Part shown: positions 11,763-21,966 of the stretch, piece after piece
Layout: each line of letters begins with the position of its first letter
Position numbering within the stretch: the first letter of the stretch is position 1
Source: Mycobacterium asiaticum DSM 44297
Lineage (GTDB): Bacteria; Actinomycetota; Actinomycetes; Mycobacteriales; Mycobacteriaceae
NCBI RefSeq assembly: GCF_000613245.1
Contig: NZ_HG964938.1
Location: 932,198 to 996,197, forward strand
DNA: 64,000 bases
Direction: 5' to 3'
Translations under genes and position numbers: made by a program
The notes under the pieces: generated by a model
Database searches by the model: none
What the model was told of the DNA's origin: nothing
Seen by the model: only the letters and a program-made list of their open reading frames with translations

Positions 11763-13031
11763 GTGGATTTCGCATCACTCCCGCCGGAGGTCAACTCCAC
11801 GTTGATGTACTCCGGTCCGGGCGCCGGCTCGATGCTGGCCGCGGCCACCGCATGGCAATCGCTGGCCGCTGAACTCCACGCGACGGCGGGCTCCTACCGG
11901 ACACTGTTGTCCGGTCTGACCGCCGGTCCGTGGTTGGGACCTGCCGCGGCGGCGATGTCCGCGGCGGTCGCACCGCACTTGACCTGGCTGGACAGCACCG
12001 CGCTGCTGGCCGAGCAAGCCGGCGCCCAGGCGGCTGGCGCGGCCGCCGCGTACGAAGCGGCGTTCGCCGGGACGGTACCGCCGGCGGAGGTCGCGGCGAA
12101 TCGTGCGCTGCTGATGCAGTTGGTGGCCACCAACATCTTCGGCCAGAACACCCCCGCAATAGCCGTCGTCGAGGCTGACTACGCGGAGATGTGGGCCCAG
12201 GATGCCGGTGTGATGTACGGCTACGCCGGTTCGTCGGCGGAAGCGACGGCGCTGACGCCGTTCAGCCTGCCGCCGCAGGTGACCACCCCAACCGGTCTGG
12301 CGAGCCAGGCCGCTGCGGTCGCGCAGGCCTCAGCGTCCTCCGTGGCCTCAACCGTGCAGGATTTCGTCACGAACATGAACAGTTCGGTCAACAAGGCGCT
12401 TGCCGGACTGTCCGGGCTGACCAACGCGCCGCCGTTCCTCAAGGATCCGCTGGCCGTGCTCGGGCTGGGTAACACGACCTGGAATTCCAACGGCGACGGA
12501 CTGGTGTTCCAGGGTGTAATCGGGGACCTCATGGAGGGTCTGACCGGCTCGGCAACGTTGGATGCCAGCGTTTTCGCCGACACCTACATCAGGATGATCT
12601 CTCCGGTTCGTCTGACCACAACGGCGATGAAAGACCTCGACGGCCTAGGCCACAGTTTCTTCCCGGCGGCCGCCCACGCGGCCGAAGGCGCGGCCAAGGC
12701 CGCGGAAGGCGCCGCAGCCGGTCTGGGCAATCTGGGCGGCCTGGGCGGATTGGGCGGCTTGGGCGGCGTGAGCGGAATCGGCCAGGCCGCGCAGATCGGC
12801 GGTCTGTCGGTGCCCAACGCCTGGGCGTCGGCGACGCCCGGCCTCGGCCGGGTGGCCACGCTGCCGTTCAGCGGTGCCGGCGCGAACGCGGCGGTGGTGC
12901 CCGAACCCAGTCAGCACATGCTGGGCGGCATGCCGCTGACCGGCGGGCTCGGACGAGGCATGGGTGCGGCCAACGCGCCGCGCTACGGCTTCCATCCCAC
13001 AGTGATGACGCGTCCACCGTTCGCGGGGTAG
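11763..13031 (+). CDS. PPE family protein, SVP subfamily (PPE65-like)
   Basis: 422 residues from GTG 11763 (VDFASLPPEVNSTLMYSGPG). The first 180 residues form the PPE domain, with the Pro-Pro-Glu at residues 7-9, the WLGPAAAAM turn and the conserved NIFGQNTPAIA segment. A C-terminal GGLSVPNAWAS matches the GxxSVPxxW motif that defines the PPE-SVP subfamily, and it is preceded by a Gly-Leu repeat (GLGNLGGLGGLGGLGG). The upstream PE gene is its likely partner. Secretion and surface location are inferred from the family. It ends 17 bp from the convergent dehydrogenase gene. Confidence 0.92.
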   Translation: MDFASLPPEVNSTLMYSGPGAGSMLAAATAWQSLAAELHATAGSYRTLLSGLTAGPWLGPAAAAMSAAVAPHLTWLDSTALLAEQAGAQAAGAAAAYEAAFAGTVPPAEVAANRALLMQLVATNIFGQNTPAIAVVEADYAEMWAQDAGVMYGYAGSSAEATALTPFSLPPQVTTPTGLASQAAAVAQASASSVASTVQDFVTNMNSSVNKALAGLSGLTNAPPFLKDPLAVLGLGNTTWNSNGDGLVFQGVIGDLMEGLTGSATLDASVFADTYIRMISPVRLTTTAMKDLDGLGHSFFPAAAHAAEGAAKAAEGAAAGLGNLGGLGGLGGLGGVSGIGQAAQIGGLSVPNAWASATPGLGRVATLPFSGAGANAAVVPEPSQHMLGGMPLTGGLGRGMGAANAPRYGFHPTVMTRPPFAG

Positions 13032-13048
13032 AGCTCTCAGGACGCCGG

Positions 13049-14062
13049 CTATGGCGTCACCAGGATCTTGCAGTGCCGCTCCGGATCCGCTAAATCATCA
13101 AAAGCCGTCCCGACCTGATCCAGGCCCACTTCGCCGGTGATCAACGGGCCGACGTCGATGTCGCCCTCGGCGATCGCCCGCAACGCGTCCCCGAACTCCT
13201 CGGGTGTGTAGGCATTGACGAACTGCAAATTGATTTCCTTGGCGGTGCCGAAGAACGGGTGAATCGGGTCCGGCTCCATGCATACCCCCGCGACGACCAG
13301 CCGGGTTCCGTTGCGGGCACGCCGCATCACGTCGTCGATGATGCCGGGAACGCCCACCGCCTCGAACACCACGCGGGCCTTCACGGAGTCAAATGGCGAG
13401 TTCTGAGCGGGGTCCACCGTCTGGTGCGCACCCATCGTCGCCGCCAGCTCCCGCCGCTTCGGTGAGAAGTCTGATGCCACAAAGGTTTCGACGCCCCGGA
13501 CACGCAGTGCGGCGATGATGGCGATTCCGATGGGTCCACAGCCGATCACTAAGGCTGGCTCGTCGGCCCGGATTCCTGACTTGTTGACCGCGTGCAACCC
13601 CACTGCCATCGGTTCGGCCAGGGCGGCGTGCCTGACATCGACTCCGTCCGGGATGGGCAGTAGAAGCGGGGCGGAGAGCAGCATCCGCTCGGCGTAGCCG
13701 CCCAGCGCGGTGTTGCTGAAGACGATCGGCTGAACGCCCTTGTCCGAGAGCAGGATCGGCAGCGAAGTGACCAGGGTCCCGGGCGGATGGGTCTCGGTGT
13801 CGGGTCCAGCCTCGAGCACTTCGGCGCTGAACTCATGGCCCATGAAGACGTCTCGCTCCAAGTCGAGATCCATGCCACCGCGACCGCGGGCCAACTCGTT
13901 GCTCAGCGCTACCACCTTTGCGCCGTGAGCGGCGAAATGCAGGTCGGAGCCGCAGATCCCGCACGCGCGGACCGCGACCAGGACCTGTCCCGGCCCCGGT
14001 ACGGGTTCCGGCACATCGTCGCGGTAAACCATCCGCCCGCCACGCAATACCGCCGCGCGCAT
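13049..14062 (-). CDS. Zinc-binding medium-chain alcohol dehydrogenase
   Basis: 337 residues from ATG 14062. It belongs to the MDR superfamily: the catalytic zinc ligands are visible in ACGICGSDLHF and MGHEFSAEV, and the NAD(P)-binding Rossmann motif is VIGCGPIGIAIIAAL. The segment between these sites lacks the four-cysteine structural-zinc lobe of classical alcohol dehydrogenases, closer to the threonine/sorbitol dehydrogenase-like branch that has lost it. The substrate cannot be told from the sequence. Its start overlaps the stop of the upstream monooxygenase gene (ATGA), so both, with ephA, form a three-gene operon. That association suggests oxidation of an alcohol made by the monooxygenase or hydrolase. 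The gene is absent at this place in M. tuberculosis. Confidence 0.88.
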   Translation of the reverse strand: MRAAVLRGGRMVYRDDVPEPVPGPGQVLVAVRACGICGSDLHFAAHGAKVVALSNELARGRGGMDLDLERDVFMGHEFSAEVLEAGPDTETHPPGTLVTSLPILLSDKGVQPIVFSNTALGGYAERMLLSAPLLLPIPDGVDVRHAALAEPMAVGLHAVNKSGIRADEPALVIGCGPIGIAIIAALRVRGVETFVASDFSPKRRELAATMGAHQTVDPAQNSPFDSVKARVVFEAVGVPGIIDDVMRRARNGTRLVVAGVCMEPDPIHPFFGTAKEINLQFVNAYTPEEFGDALRAIAEGDIDVGPLITGEVGLDQVGTAFDDLADPERHCKILVTP

Positions 14063-15252
14063 CAGTTTTCGGCGCCGTCGTGCTCGGCGACATGCTGGGT
14101 GATGGCCTGCACCACTGCCTGACCGGCGCGTCCGATCAGCTCTTCGCGCTTGTCCTTGGCCCATTCGTGCGAGGCGCGGGGCGCTTCGAGTTGACCTTTG
14201 AAGTAGGGAATCACTTTGCGGGCGAACAGGTCGTAGGAGTGGAAGGTCGCCTGTGGCGAGGCCCAGTCGTGGCCCAGCAGCAGCAATGTGCCGAAGCCGC
14301 CCGAGCGCTCCAGTAGATCCTCGATGTGGGCGATCGCGTCCTCCGGCGTTCCGATACAGCAGTTCCCCTTGGCCGCATAGTCTTCGACGAACTCCCGGGG
14401 TGACTGCGCGCCTTCCACCGTGTTGGCCAGCGGCACGAATCCGGCGGCTCCGAAGTACTTGGCGAAGTCCATCAGCCCGTACGTGCAGTCCTCGATCGCC
14501 TGGTCGCGGGTTTCGGCGATGTGCATGATGCTCAACACCCGCCAGTCGGTGCGGTCGGGTTCGGCCCGCCCCGCTTTGGCGGCCTGTTCGCGCACCACCT
14601 CCCAGGTGTTCTCCAGCGCGGCGTAACCGCCGGGCACCGACATAGACAGCGACAGCAGCGAGGTGCCCAGCGCCCCGGCCAGCCGAGGTCCCGACGGTGA
14701 AATCATTGCGGCCGTGGATATCTCCGGGTACGGCCAGGTGTAGGGACGGATGTGCAACTGTGCGTCGCGCAGGGTGAACCACTCGGTGTGGCGGTCGATG
14801 CGTTCCTCGGGCGCGGCGCGGAACAGCGCCAGGATCGCCTCGAGGGATTCCTGCATCATGCGTCGCTGGTCGACGGGATCGATGCCCATCATGTAGGCGT
14901 CCGACGGCAGCGCCCCGGGGCCCGTGCCGAACATCACGCGTCCCCGGGTGAGGTGATCCAGCAGCACCCAGCGGTCGGCGACCATCAGCGGGTGGTGATA
15001 GGGCAGCGAGACCACGCCGGTGCCCAGCCGGATGTGCTTGGTCCGCTCCGCGGCGGCCGCGATGAATACCTCCGGGCAGGCGATCAATTCGTAACCGCCG
15101 GAGTGGTGTTCACCGAACCACGCCTCGTCGTAACCCAAGCGGTCCAGTGCGACGACACGCTCCATGTCATATTCCAGCGCCACCGTTGGGGATTGGCCGG
15201 TGGGGTGAAACGGCGTGATGAAAACGCCGAATCGCATTGGTGCATTCACCAT
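14062..15252 (-). CDS. Luciferase-like flavin-dependent monooxygenase, Rv3618-like
   Basis: 396 residues. The bacterial luciferase-like TIM-barrel family is recognised from MRFGVFITPFHP at the N-terminus, DEAWFGEHHSGGYE, HIRLGTGVVSLPYHHP, the GRVMFGTGPGALPSDA segment and the late GTPEDAIAHIEDL. Members use reduced FMN or F420 to oxygenate aldehydes, ketones or alkanes. Rv3618 in M. tuberculosis has 395 residues and lies beside ephA as here. The start ATG at 15252 is followed six codons on by another ATG. It overlaps ephA by 7 bp and the dehydrogenase gene by 1 bp. The substrate is unknown. Confidence 0.9.
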   Translation of the reverse strand: MVNAPMRFGVFITPFHPTGQSPTVALEYDMERVVALDRLGYDEAWFGEHHSGGYELIACPEVFIAAAAERTKHIRLGTGVVSLPYHHPLMVADRWVLLDHLTRGRVMFGTGPGALPSDAYMMGIDPVDQRRMMQESLEAILALFRAAPEERIDRHTEWFTLRDAQLHIRPYTWPYPEISTAAMISPSGPRLAGALGTSLLSLSMSVPGGYAALENTWEVVREQAAKAGRAEPDRTDWRVLSIMHIAETRDQAIEDCTYGLMDFAKYFGAAGFVPLANTVEGAQSPREFVEDYAAKGNCCIGTPEDAIAHIEDLLERSGGFGTLLLLGHDWASPQATFHSYDLFARKVIPYFKGQLEAPRASHEWAKDKREELIGRAGQAVVQAITQHVAEHDGAEN

Positions 15253-16211
15253 TCCACTCCTTCAAGGAATTCCAACAATGCAGCGTTCACTTCGTCGGGC
15301 CGCTCCTGCTGCAACCAGTGGCCGGCGCCGTCGATCATCAGCTCGCGATACGGACCGCTGACCACCTCTGCGGCCCGGTCTTTGCGGGTGAAGGTCAACA
15401 CAGGATCGGCCGTGCCCCCGATGAACAGGCACGGTACGTCGATCGTGGCGCCGTCCAGGTCCGCGGTGGTCTCCCAGTTGCGGTCCATGTTCCGGTACCA
15501 ATTCAGCCCGCCGGTGAATCCCGTCCGGCTGAATTCGCTGATGTAGCGGTCGAGTTCGTCCTGAGTGATCCAGTCGGGGAGCCCGTCGGGCTCGGGCAGG
15601 CGGTCGATCAATCCCTCGGGCCCTGGCGCGAACATGCGCTGCGCTGCGTCCTGGTCAACCGATAGCACCAGACTGCCCATCATCCGGCGCATCGTGCGGG
15701 CGGGATCACCGTTGAGCTCGGCGTCGGCGACACCGGGCTCCTGGAAATACAGGATGTAAAAGAAGTTGTCGCCGAACGTCCGCTTCAGAGCCACGGTGAC
15801 GGGCCGTTTCGCGCGGGGCACCGGTGGCACGCTCAGGGCGGCTACCGCGCCGACCCGGTCGGGGTGCAGCAGTGGCGCGTTCCACACCACCATGGCGCCC
15901 CAGTCGTGGCCGACCCACGCGGCTCGCTCGACGCCCACGTCGTCGAGCAAGCCGGTGATGTCGGCCGTCAGGTGGTGGATGTCGTAGGCCTCGATCGCCT
16001 CCGGCCGCGACGAGCCGCCATAGCCGCGCTGATCCGGTGCCAACACGTGATAACCGGCCTCGGCCAGCGCCGGGATCTGGCGTCGCCACGAGTAGGCCAG
16101 CTCCGGAAACCCGTGGCACAGCACCACCACTGGCGCTCCACGGTCGCCGGCCTCGATCACCCGCAACCGCACCCCGTTGGTGTCAACTAACCGTTCGGTA
16201 GAGGAGCCCAT
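15246..16211 (-). CDS. ephA: Epoxide hydrolase EphA
   Basis: 321 residues from ATG 16211 (MGSSTERLVDTNGVRLRV); GTG 16217 is an alternative. It is an alpha/beta-hydrolase of the epoxide hydrolase branch: HGFPELAYSW forms the oxyanion hole, GHDWGAMV carries the nucleophilic Asp, and GAGHWLQQERP carries the catalytic His. The product closely follows M. tuberculosis EphA (Rv3617, 322 residues). It opens epoxides to diols, with detoxification or lipid roles proposed for mycobacteria. It is first in the operon with the monooxygenase and the dehydrogenase, an arrangement that could oxidise a lipid or xenobiotic stepwise. Confidence 0.93.
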   Translation of the reverse strand: MGSSTERLVDTNGVRLRVIEAGDRGAPVVVLCHGFPELAYSWRRQIPALAEAGYHVLAPDQRGYGGSSRPEAIEAYDIHHLTADITGLLDDVGVERAAWVGHDWGAMVVWNAPLLHPDRVGAVAALSVPPVPRAKRPVTVALKRTFGDNFFYILYFQEPGVADAELNGDPARTMRRMMGSLVLSVDQDAAQRMFAPGPEGLIDRLPEPDGLPDWITQDELDRYISEFSRTGFTGGLNWYRNMDRNWETTADLDGATIDVPCLFIGGTADPVLTFTRKDRAAEVVSGPYRELMIDGAGHWLQQERPDEVNAALLEFLEGVEW

Positions 16212-16294
16212 CGTCACACCAAATCACAACAGCAGCGGGCTGAGAAGGCTTGGCTAGTGGATATCGGCAGGGCTGCCGCGGATGATGGTGAGCC

Positions 16295-16708
16295 ATGCGA
16301 CTCGACCATGTGGTGCTGTGGACGAAAGACGTGCGAGCAGCGATGGACTTCTACACCCGGGTGGTGGGGCTGGCGCCGGTGCGTTTCGACGAGTTCGAGG
16401 CCGGTGCGGCGCCGTTCCCCAGCGTGCGGGTGAGCGAGGACTCGATCATCGATCTGATGGCGGCCGAAGGCGCGCCCGTCACCGAATCGATGACGAAGGT
16501 AGCGGGAAGCGCGGGCCATCGCGTCAACCACGTCTGTATCTCAATGTCGAAGTCGGAGTATGACGAATTGGATCGGCGGCTGCAGGCAGCCGGAATAGAC
16601 ACCAGCGCGCGGCTCGACAATTCCTTCGGTGCGCAAGGCTGGGCCCCGCAGGGGTACTACTTCCCCGACCCGGACGGCAACGTGATCGAGGCGCGGTATT
16701 ACGAGTGA
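16295..16708 (+). CDS. VOC (glyoxalase/bleomycin-resistance) superfamily protein
   Basis: 137 residues from ATG 16295, diverging from ephA with an 83-bp gap. One vicinal-oxygen-chelate domain: the metal-ligand His of MRLDHVVLW, a second His in VNHVCISM, and a C-terminal Glu in DPDGNVIEARYYE preceded by the usual YYFPDPDGN. Family members bind a divalent metal and act as lyases, dioxygenases or binding proteins; the ligand here is unknown. It occupies the place where espA-espC-espD and Rv3611-Rv3613c lie in M. tuberculosis. ftsH follows after 142 bp. Confidence 0.82.
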   Translation: MRLDHVVLWTKDVRAAMDFYTRVVGLAPVRFDEFEAGAAPFPSVRVSEDSIIDLMAAEGAPVTESMTKVAGSAGHRVNHVCISMSKSEYDELDRRLQAAGIDTSARLDNSFGAQGWAPQGYYFPDPDGNVIEARYYE

Positions 16709-16850
16709 TCCCTGTGGCAAATCGAAGCCGGCGGGGTTTCGGGAACCCTCGATCGTTGGTCCGTTGGAGCCCGGCGATCGCCGTGGGCGGTAACCTGGAC
16801 ATTTCCAGCTGAGCGTATTGGGAAGGACCTGGCCGACTCGGCCGTGAGCG

Positions 16851-19054
<2,204 letters not shown>

Positions 19055-19058
<4 letters not shown>

Positions 19059-19657
19059 CGCAACTGGATGCCAGGGGTACCCGGGTGCACGTGTTCGACC
19101 AGGAACGCGCTGAGGCCGCCGTCCGTGAACTGCTGATCGCGCTTGGAGAAGACCCCGACCGGGAGGGCCTGCGCGAGACGCCGGCCAGGGTGGCCCGCGC
19201 CTACAAGGAGGTTTTCGCCGGGCTCTATACCGATCCAGCCTCGGTGCTGAACACCATGTTCGACGAGGACCACAACGAACTGGTGATCGTCAAAGAGATC
19301 CCGTTGTATTCCACCTGCGAACACCATCTGGTGTCGTTTCACGGGGTGGCGCATGTGGGCTACATTCCGGGCGCGGACGGCCGGGTGACCGGGTTGTCGA
19401 AAATCGCTCGCCTGGTTGATCTTTTCGCCAAGCGCCCGCAGGTCCAAGAGCGCCTGACCAGCCAGATTGCCGATGCGATGGTGCAGCGGCTGGACCCGCT
19501 TGGGGTGATCGTGGTGGTGGAAGCCGAGCACCTGTGCATGGCGATGCGCGGGGTCCGCAAGCCGGGCGCTGTCACGACGACCTCGGCGGTGCGCGGTCAG
19601 TTCAAGACCGACGCCGCCTCCCGAGCCGAAGCGCTCGATCTCATTCTGCGTAAGTGA
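19055..19657 (+). CDS. folE: GTP cyclohydrolase I
   Basis: 200 residues (M. tuberculosis 202). Converts GTP to 7,8-dihydroneopterin triphosphate, the first step of folate synthesis. The family core is visible: [13 protein letters not shown], the zinc-site segment [12 protein letters not shown] with the Cys and His ligands, the [21 protein letters not shown] block, and [16 protein letters not shown] with the second zinc Cys. ATG 19055 overlaps the ftsH stop, and the folP GTG overlaps its own stop as GTGA, so the genes are translationally coupled. Confidence 0.97.
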
Positions 19658-20496
19658 GTTTGGCGCCCGTGCAGGTTATGGGGGTGCTCAACGTCACGGA
19701 CGACTCATTCTCTGACGGCGGCCGCTACCTCGATGCCGACGACGCGGTCCGGCACGGCCTGGCGTTGGCCGCCGAAGGCGCCGACATCGTCGACGTCGGC
19801 GGGGAATCGACGCGACCCGGAGCCGCCAGAGTGGCGCCCGATGTCGAAGCGGCCCGCGTCGTCCCGGTCATCAAAGCCCTTGCGGCGCAACATATCACCG
19901 TCAGTATCGATACCATGCACGCGCAGGTTGCGCGCGTGGCGCTGGAGAACGGCGCCCAGCTGGTGAATGACGTCTCGGGTGGTCGGGCTGACCCGGCGAT
20001 GGCGCCGCTACTGGCCGAGGCACGAGTTCCGTGGGTGCTGATGCACTGGCGTCCGGTCTCGGCCGACAACCCGCACCGGGTACCGGCTTACCGGGATGTG
20101 GTCGCCGACGTTCGCGCCGACCTGCTCGCCAGCGTGGAGGACGCGGTGGCCGCGGGCGTCGACAGCGACAAGGTGTTGATTGATCCCGGGCTGGGATTCG
20201 CCAAGACGGGCCAACATAATTGGGCGTTGCTGCGCGCCCTGCCAGAGTTGGTGGCCACTGGGTTCCCGGTGTTGATCGGGGCCTCGCGCAAACGGTTCCT
20301 GGGCGCGTTGCTAGCCGGACCGGACGGTGCGCCGCGAGCGGCCGACGGCCGGGAAACCGCGACGGCGGTGATTTCGGCCCTGGCGGCGCTGCATGGCGCC
20401 TGGGGTGTTCGGGTGCACGACGTGCGTGCTTCGGTCGACGCCCGCAAGGTCGTGGCGGCTTGGCAGGGCGGGGAAGGGGACGGGCGCGATGGCTGA
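19654..20496 (+). CDS. folP1: Dihydropteroate synthase
   Basis: 280 residues from GTG 19654, matching FolP1 of M. tuberculosis (280). Joins p-aminobenzoate to 6-hydroxymethyl-dihydropterin pyrophosphate; it is the sulfonamide target. Seen: [17 protein letters not shown] at the N-terminus, the pterin-site loop [26 protein letters not shown] and [10 protein letters not shown]. All family blocks are intact. Its last codons overlap the folB start by 8 bp. Confidence 0.97.
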   Translation: MSLAPVQVMGVLNVTDDSFSDGGRYLDADDAVRHGLALAAEGADIVDVGGESTRPGAARVAPDVEAARVVPVIKALAAQHITVSIDTMHAQVARVALENGAQLVNDVSGGRADPAMAPLLAEARVPWVLMHWRPVSADNPHRVPAYRDVVADVRADLLASVEDAVAAGVDSDKVLIDPGLGFAKTGQHNWALLRALPELVATGFPVLIGASRKRFLGALLAGPDGAPRAADGRETATAVISALAALHGAWGVRVHDVRASVDARKVVAAWQGGEGDGRDG

Positions 20497-20890
20497 TCGA
20501 ATTGAGTTGCGGGGCTTGACAGTCCGTGGCCGGCACGGGGTGTTCGAACATGAGCGGCGGGACGGGCAGGACTTCGTCGTCGACATCACGGTGTGGATGG
20601 ACCTCGCGGCCGCGGCCGCCAGCGACGACCTGTCCGACACCTACAACTATGCGGAACTGGCCCAGTTGGCCGTCGACATCGTCGGCGGAACGCCGCGCAA
20701 CCTGATCGAAACCGTCGGGGCGAACATCGCCGACGAGGTGATCAAGGACGAGCGACTACACGCCGTCGAGGTGACGGTGCACAAGCCGCAGGCGCCCATC
20801 CCGCACGGGTTCGACGACGTGGCGGTGGTGACGCGCCGGTCCCGGCGGGGTGGTCGGGGCTCGGTGATCCCGGCGAGCGGGGCGGTATGA
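20489..20890 (+). CDS. folB: Dihydroneopterin aldolase
   Basis: 133 residues, identical in length to M. tuberculosis FolB. Cleaves 7,8-dihydroneopterin to 6-hydroxymethyl-dihydropterin and glycolaldehyde. The start ATG 20489 lies inside the end of folP. The protein opens [23 protein letters not shown], has the substrate Glu region TYNYAELAQ and the catalytic Lys in [21 protein letters not shown] longer reading to 20393 is in frame but runs through folP. Confidence 0.95.
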   Translation: MADRIELRGLTVRGRHGVFEHERRDGQDFVVDITVWMDLAAAAASDDLSDTYNYAELAQLAVDIVGGTPRNLIETVGANIADEVIKDERLHAVEVTVHKPQAPIPHGFDDVAVVTRRSRRGGRGSVIPASGAV

Positions 20891-20909
20891 CCCGCGCGGA
20901 GCGGCGCTC

Positions 20910-21410
20910 ATGACCCGCATCGTGCTGTCCATCGGCTCCAACTTGGGCGACCGGATGGCCCGGCTGCAGTCGGCGGTAGACGGCCTGGGTGACACGGTGA
21001 CCGCGGTGTCGTCGGTGTATGAGACCAACCCGTGGGGCGGGGTCGAGCAGGACCCGTTCCTCAATGCCGTGGTGATTGCCGAGGATCCGGCGCGCGACGC
21101 CCGTGCGTGGCTGCGCCTGGCGCAGGAGTTGGAACGTGCCGCGGGCCGCGTACGGGAGGTGCGCTGGGGGCCGCGCACCCTGGATGTGGACCTGATCGCC
21201 TGCTTCGACGCGCACCACGAGATCACGCTGGATGAGCCCGACCTGACGTTGCCGCATCCGCGCGCGCAGGTGCGGGCATTCGTCCTGGTGCCGTGGCTGG
21301 ACGCCGACCCGGCCGCCGAACTGAGCAGGCCGGTGCGAGAGCTCCTGGCCGAACTCGACCCCGACGAGCGCGCCGGGGTACGCCCGACGACGTGGACCCT
21401 GGACACCTGA
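20910..21410 (+). CDS. folK: 2-amino-4-hydroxy-6-hydroxymethyldihydropteridine pyrophosphokinase
   Basis: 166 residues from ATG 20910 (MTRIVLSIGSNLGDRMARL). Transfers pyrophosphate from ATP to 6-hydroxymethyl-dihydropterin, producing the substrate of dihydropteroate synthase. Family motifs: SIGSNLGDR, ETNPWGGVEQDPFLNAVV, and the metal-binding RWGPRTLDVDLIAC, then LPHPRAQVRAFVLVPW. M. tuberculosis FolK is longer (188) because of an insertion after DLIAC and a longer tail. It is the last biosynthetic gene of the fol run. The stop and the next ATG overlap as TGATG. Confidence 0.95.
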   Translation: MTRIVLSIGSNLGDRMARLQSAVDGLGDTVTAVSSVYETNPWGGVEQDPFLNAVVIAEDPARDARAWLRLAQELERAAGRVREVRWGPRTLDVDLIACFDAHHEITLDEPDLTLPHPRAQVRAFVLVPWLDADPAAELSRPVRELLAELDPDERAGVRPTTWTLDT

Positions 21411-21889
21411 TGGGCCCCACCCGCAAACGCGATCTGACCGCGGTGGTCTTCGCTGCCGCCGTGCTGGGCTACCTGTTGATCACGGTGCTGTACCGGTACT
21501 TCCCGCCGATCACCGTGTGGAGTGGGGTATCGCTGCTGCTGGTCGCCGTCGCCGAGGGCCTGTGGGCCCGCAACGTGCGAGCCAAGATCAACGATGGCGA
21601 AATCGGTGACGCCCCCGGCTGGCTACATCCGCTTGCGGTGGCCCGCAGCCTGATGGTCGCCAAGGCGTCGGCCTGGGTGGGCGCGGTGATGCTGGGGTGG
21701 TGGCTGGGCGTGCTGGTGTATTTCCTGCCGCGGCGGTCCTGGATGCGTGCGGCCGCGGAGGACACCGGCGGGGCGGTGGTGGCTGCCGTCAGTGCGTTGG
21801 CCCTGTTGGTGGCCGCGCTGTGGCTGCAGCATTGCTGCAAGTCGCCGCCCCAGGAACCGGGCGAGCAGGGTGAAGGAGCGGAGACCTAG
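21410..21889 (+). CDS. Membrane protein, DUF3180 family, Rv3605c-like
   Basis: 159 residues from ATG 21410, one base into the folK stop. Four hydrophobic segments (about residues 10-30, 35-55, 80-105 and 125-145) and a charged C-terminus. This is the DUF3180 family, found almost always behind folK in actinobacteria; Rv3605c has 158 residues. No catalytic motif is seen and the function is unknown. The tight overlap with folK points to cotranscription with the folate genes. Confidence 0.88.
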   Translation: MGPTRKRDLTAVVFAAAVLGYLLITVLYRYFPPITVWSGVSLLLVAVAEGLWARNVRAKINDGEIGDAPGWLHPLAVARSLMVAKASAWVGAVMLGWWLGVLVYFLPRRSWMRAAAEDTGGAVVAAVSALALLVAALWLQHCCKSPPQEPGEQGEGAET

Positions 21890-21966
21890 CCGCTCGGCAA
21901 CTCGGCGCGAGAATCGCCGCGCAGCCGCGACACGCCAACTGACCTCGCCCGGTACAGTCAGGGGCC

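Noticed and set aside
13032-16850. Esx (WXG100) or Esp genes after the PPE gene
   Set aside because: All frames on both strands were read here. No WXG motif or EspA/C/D-like protein was found.
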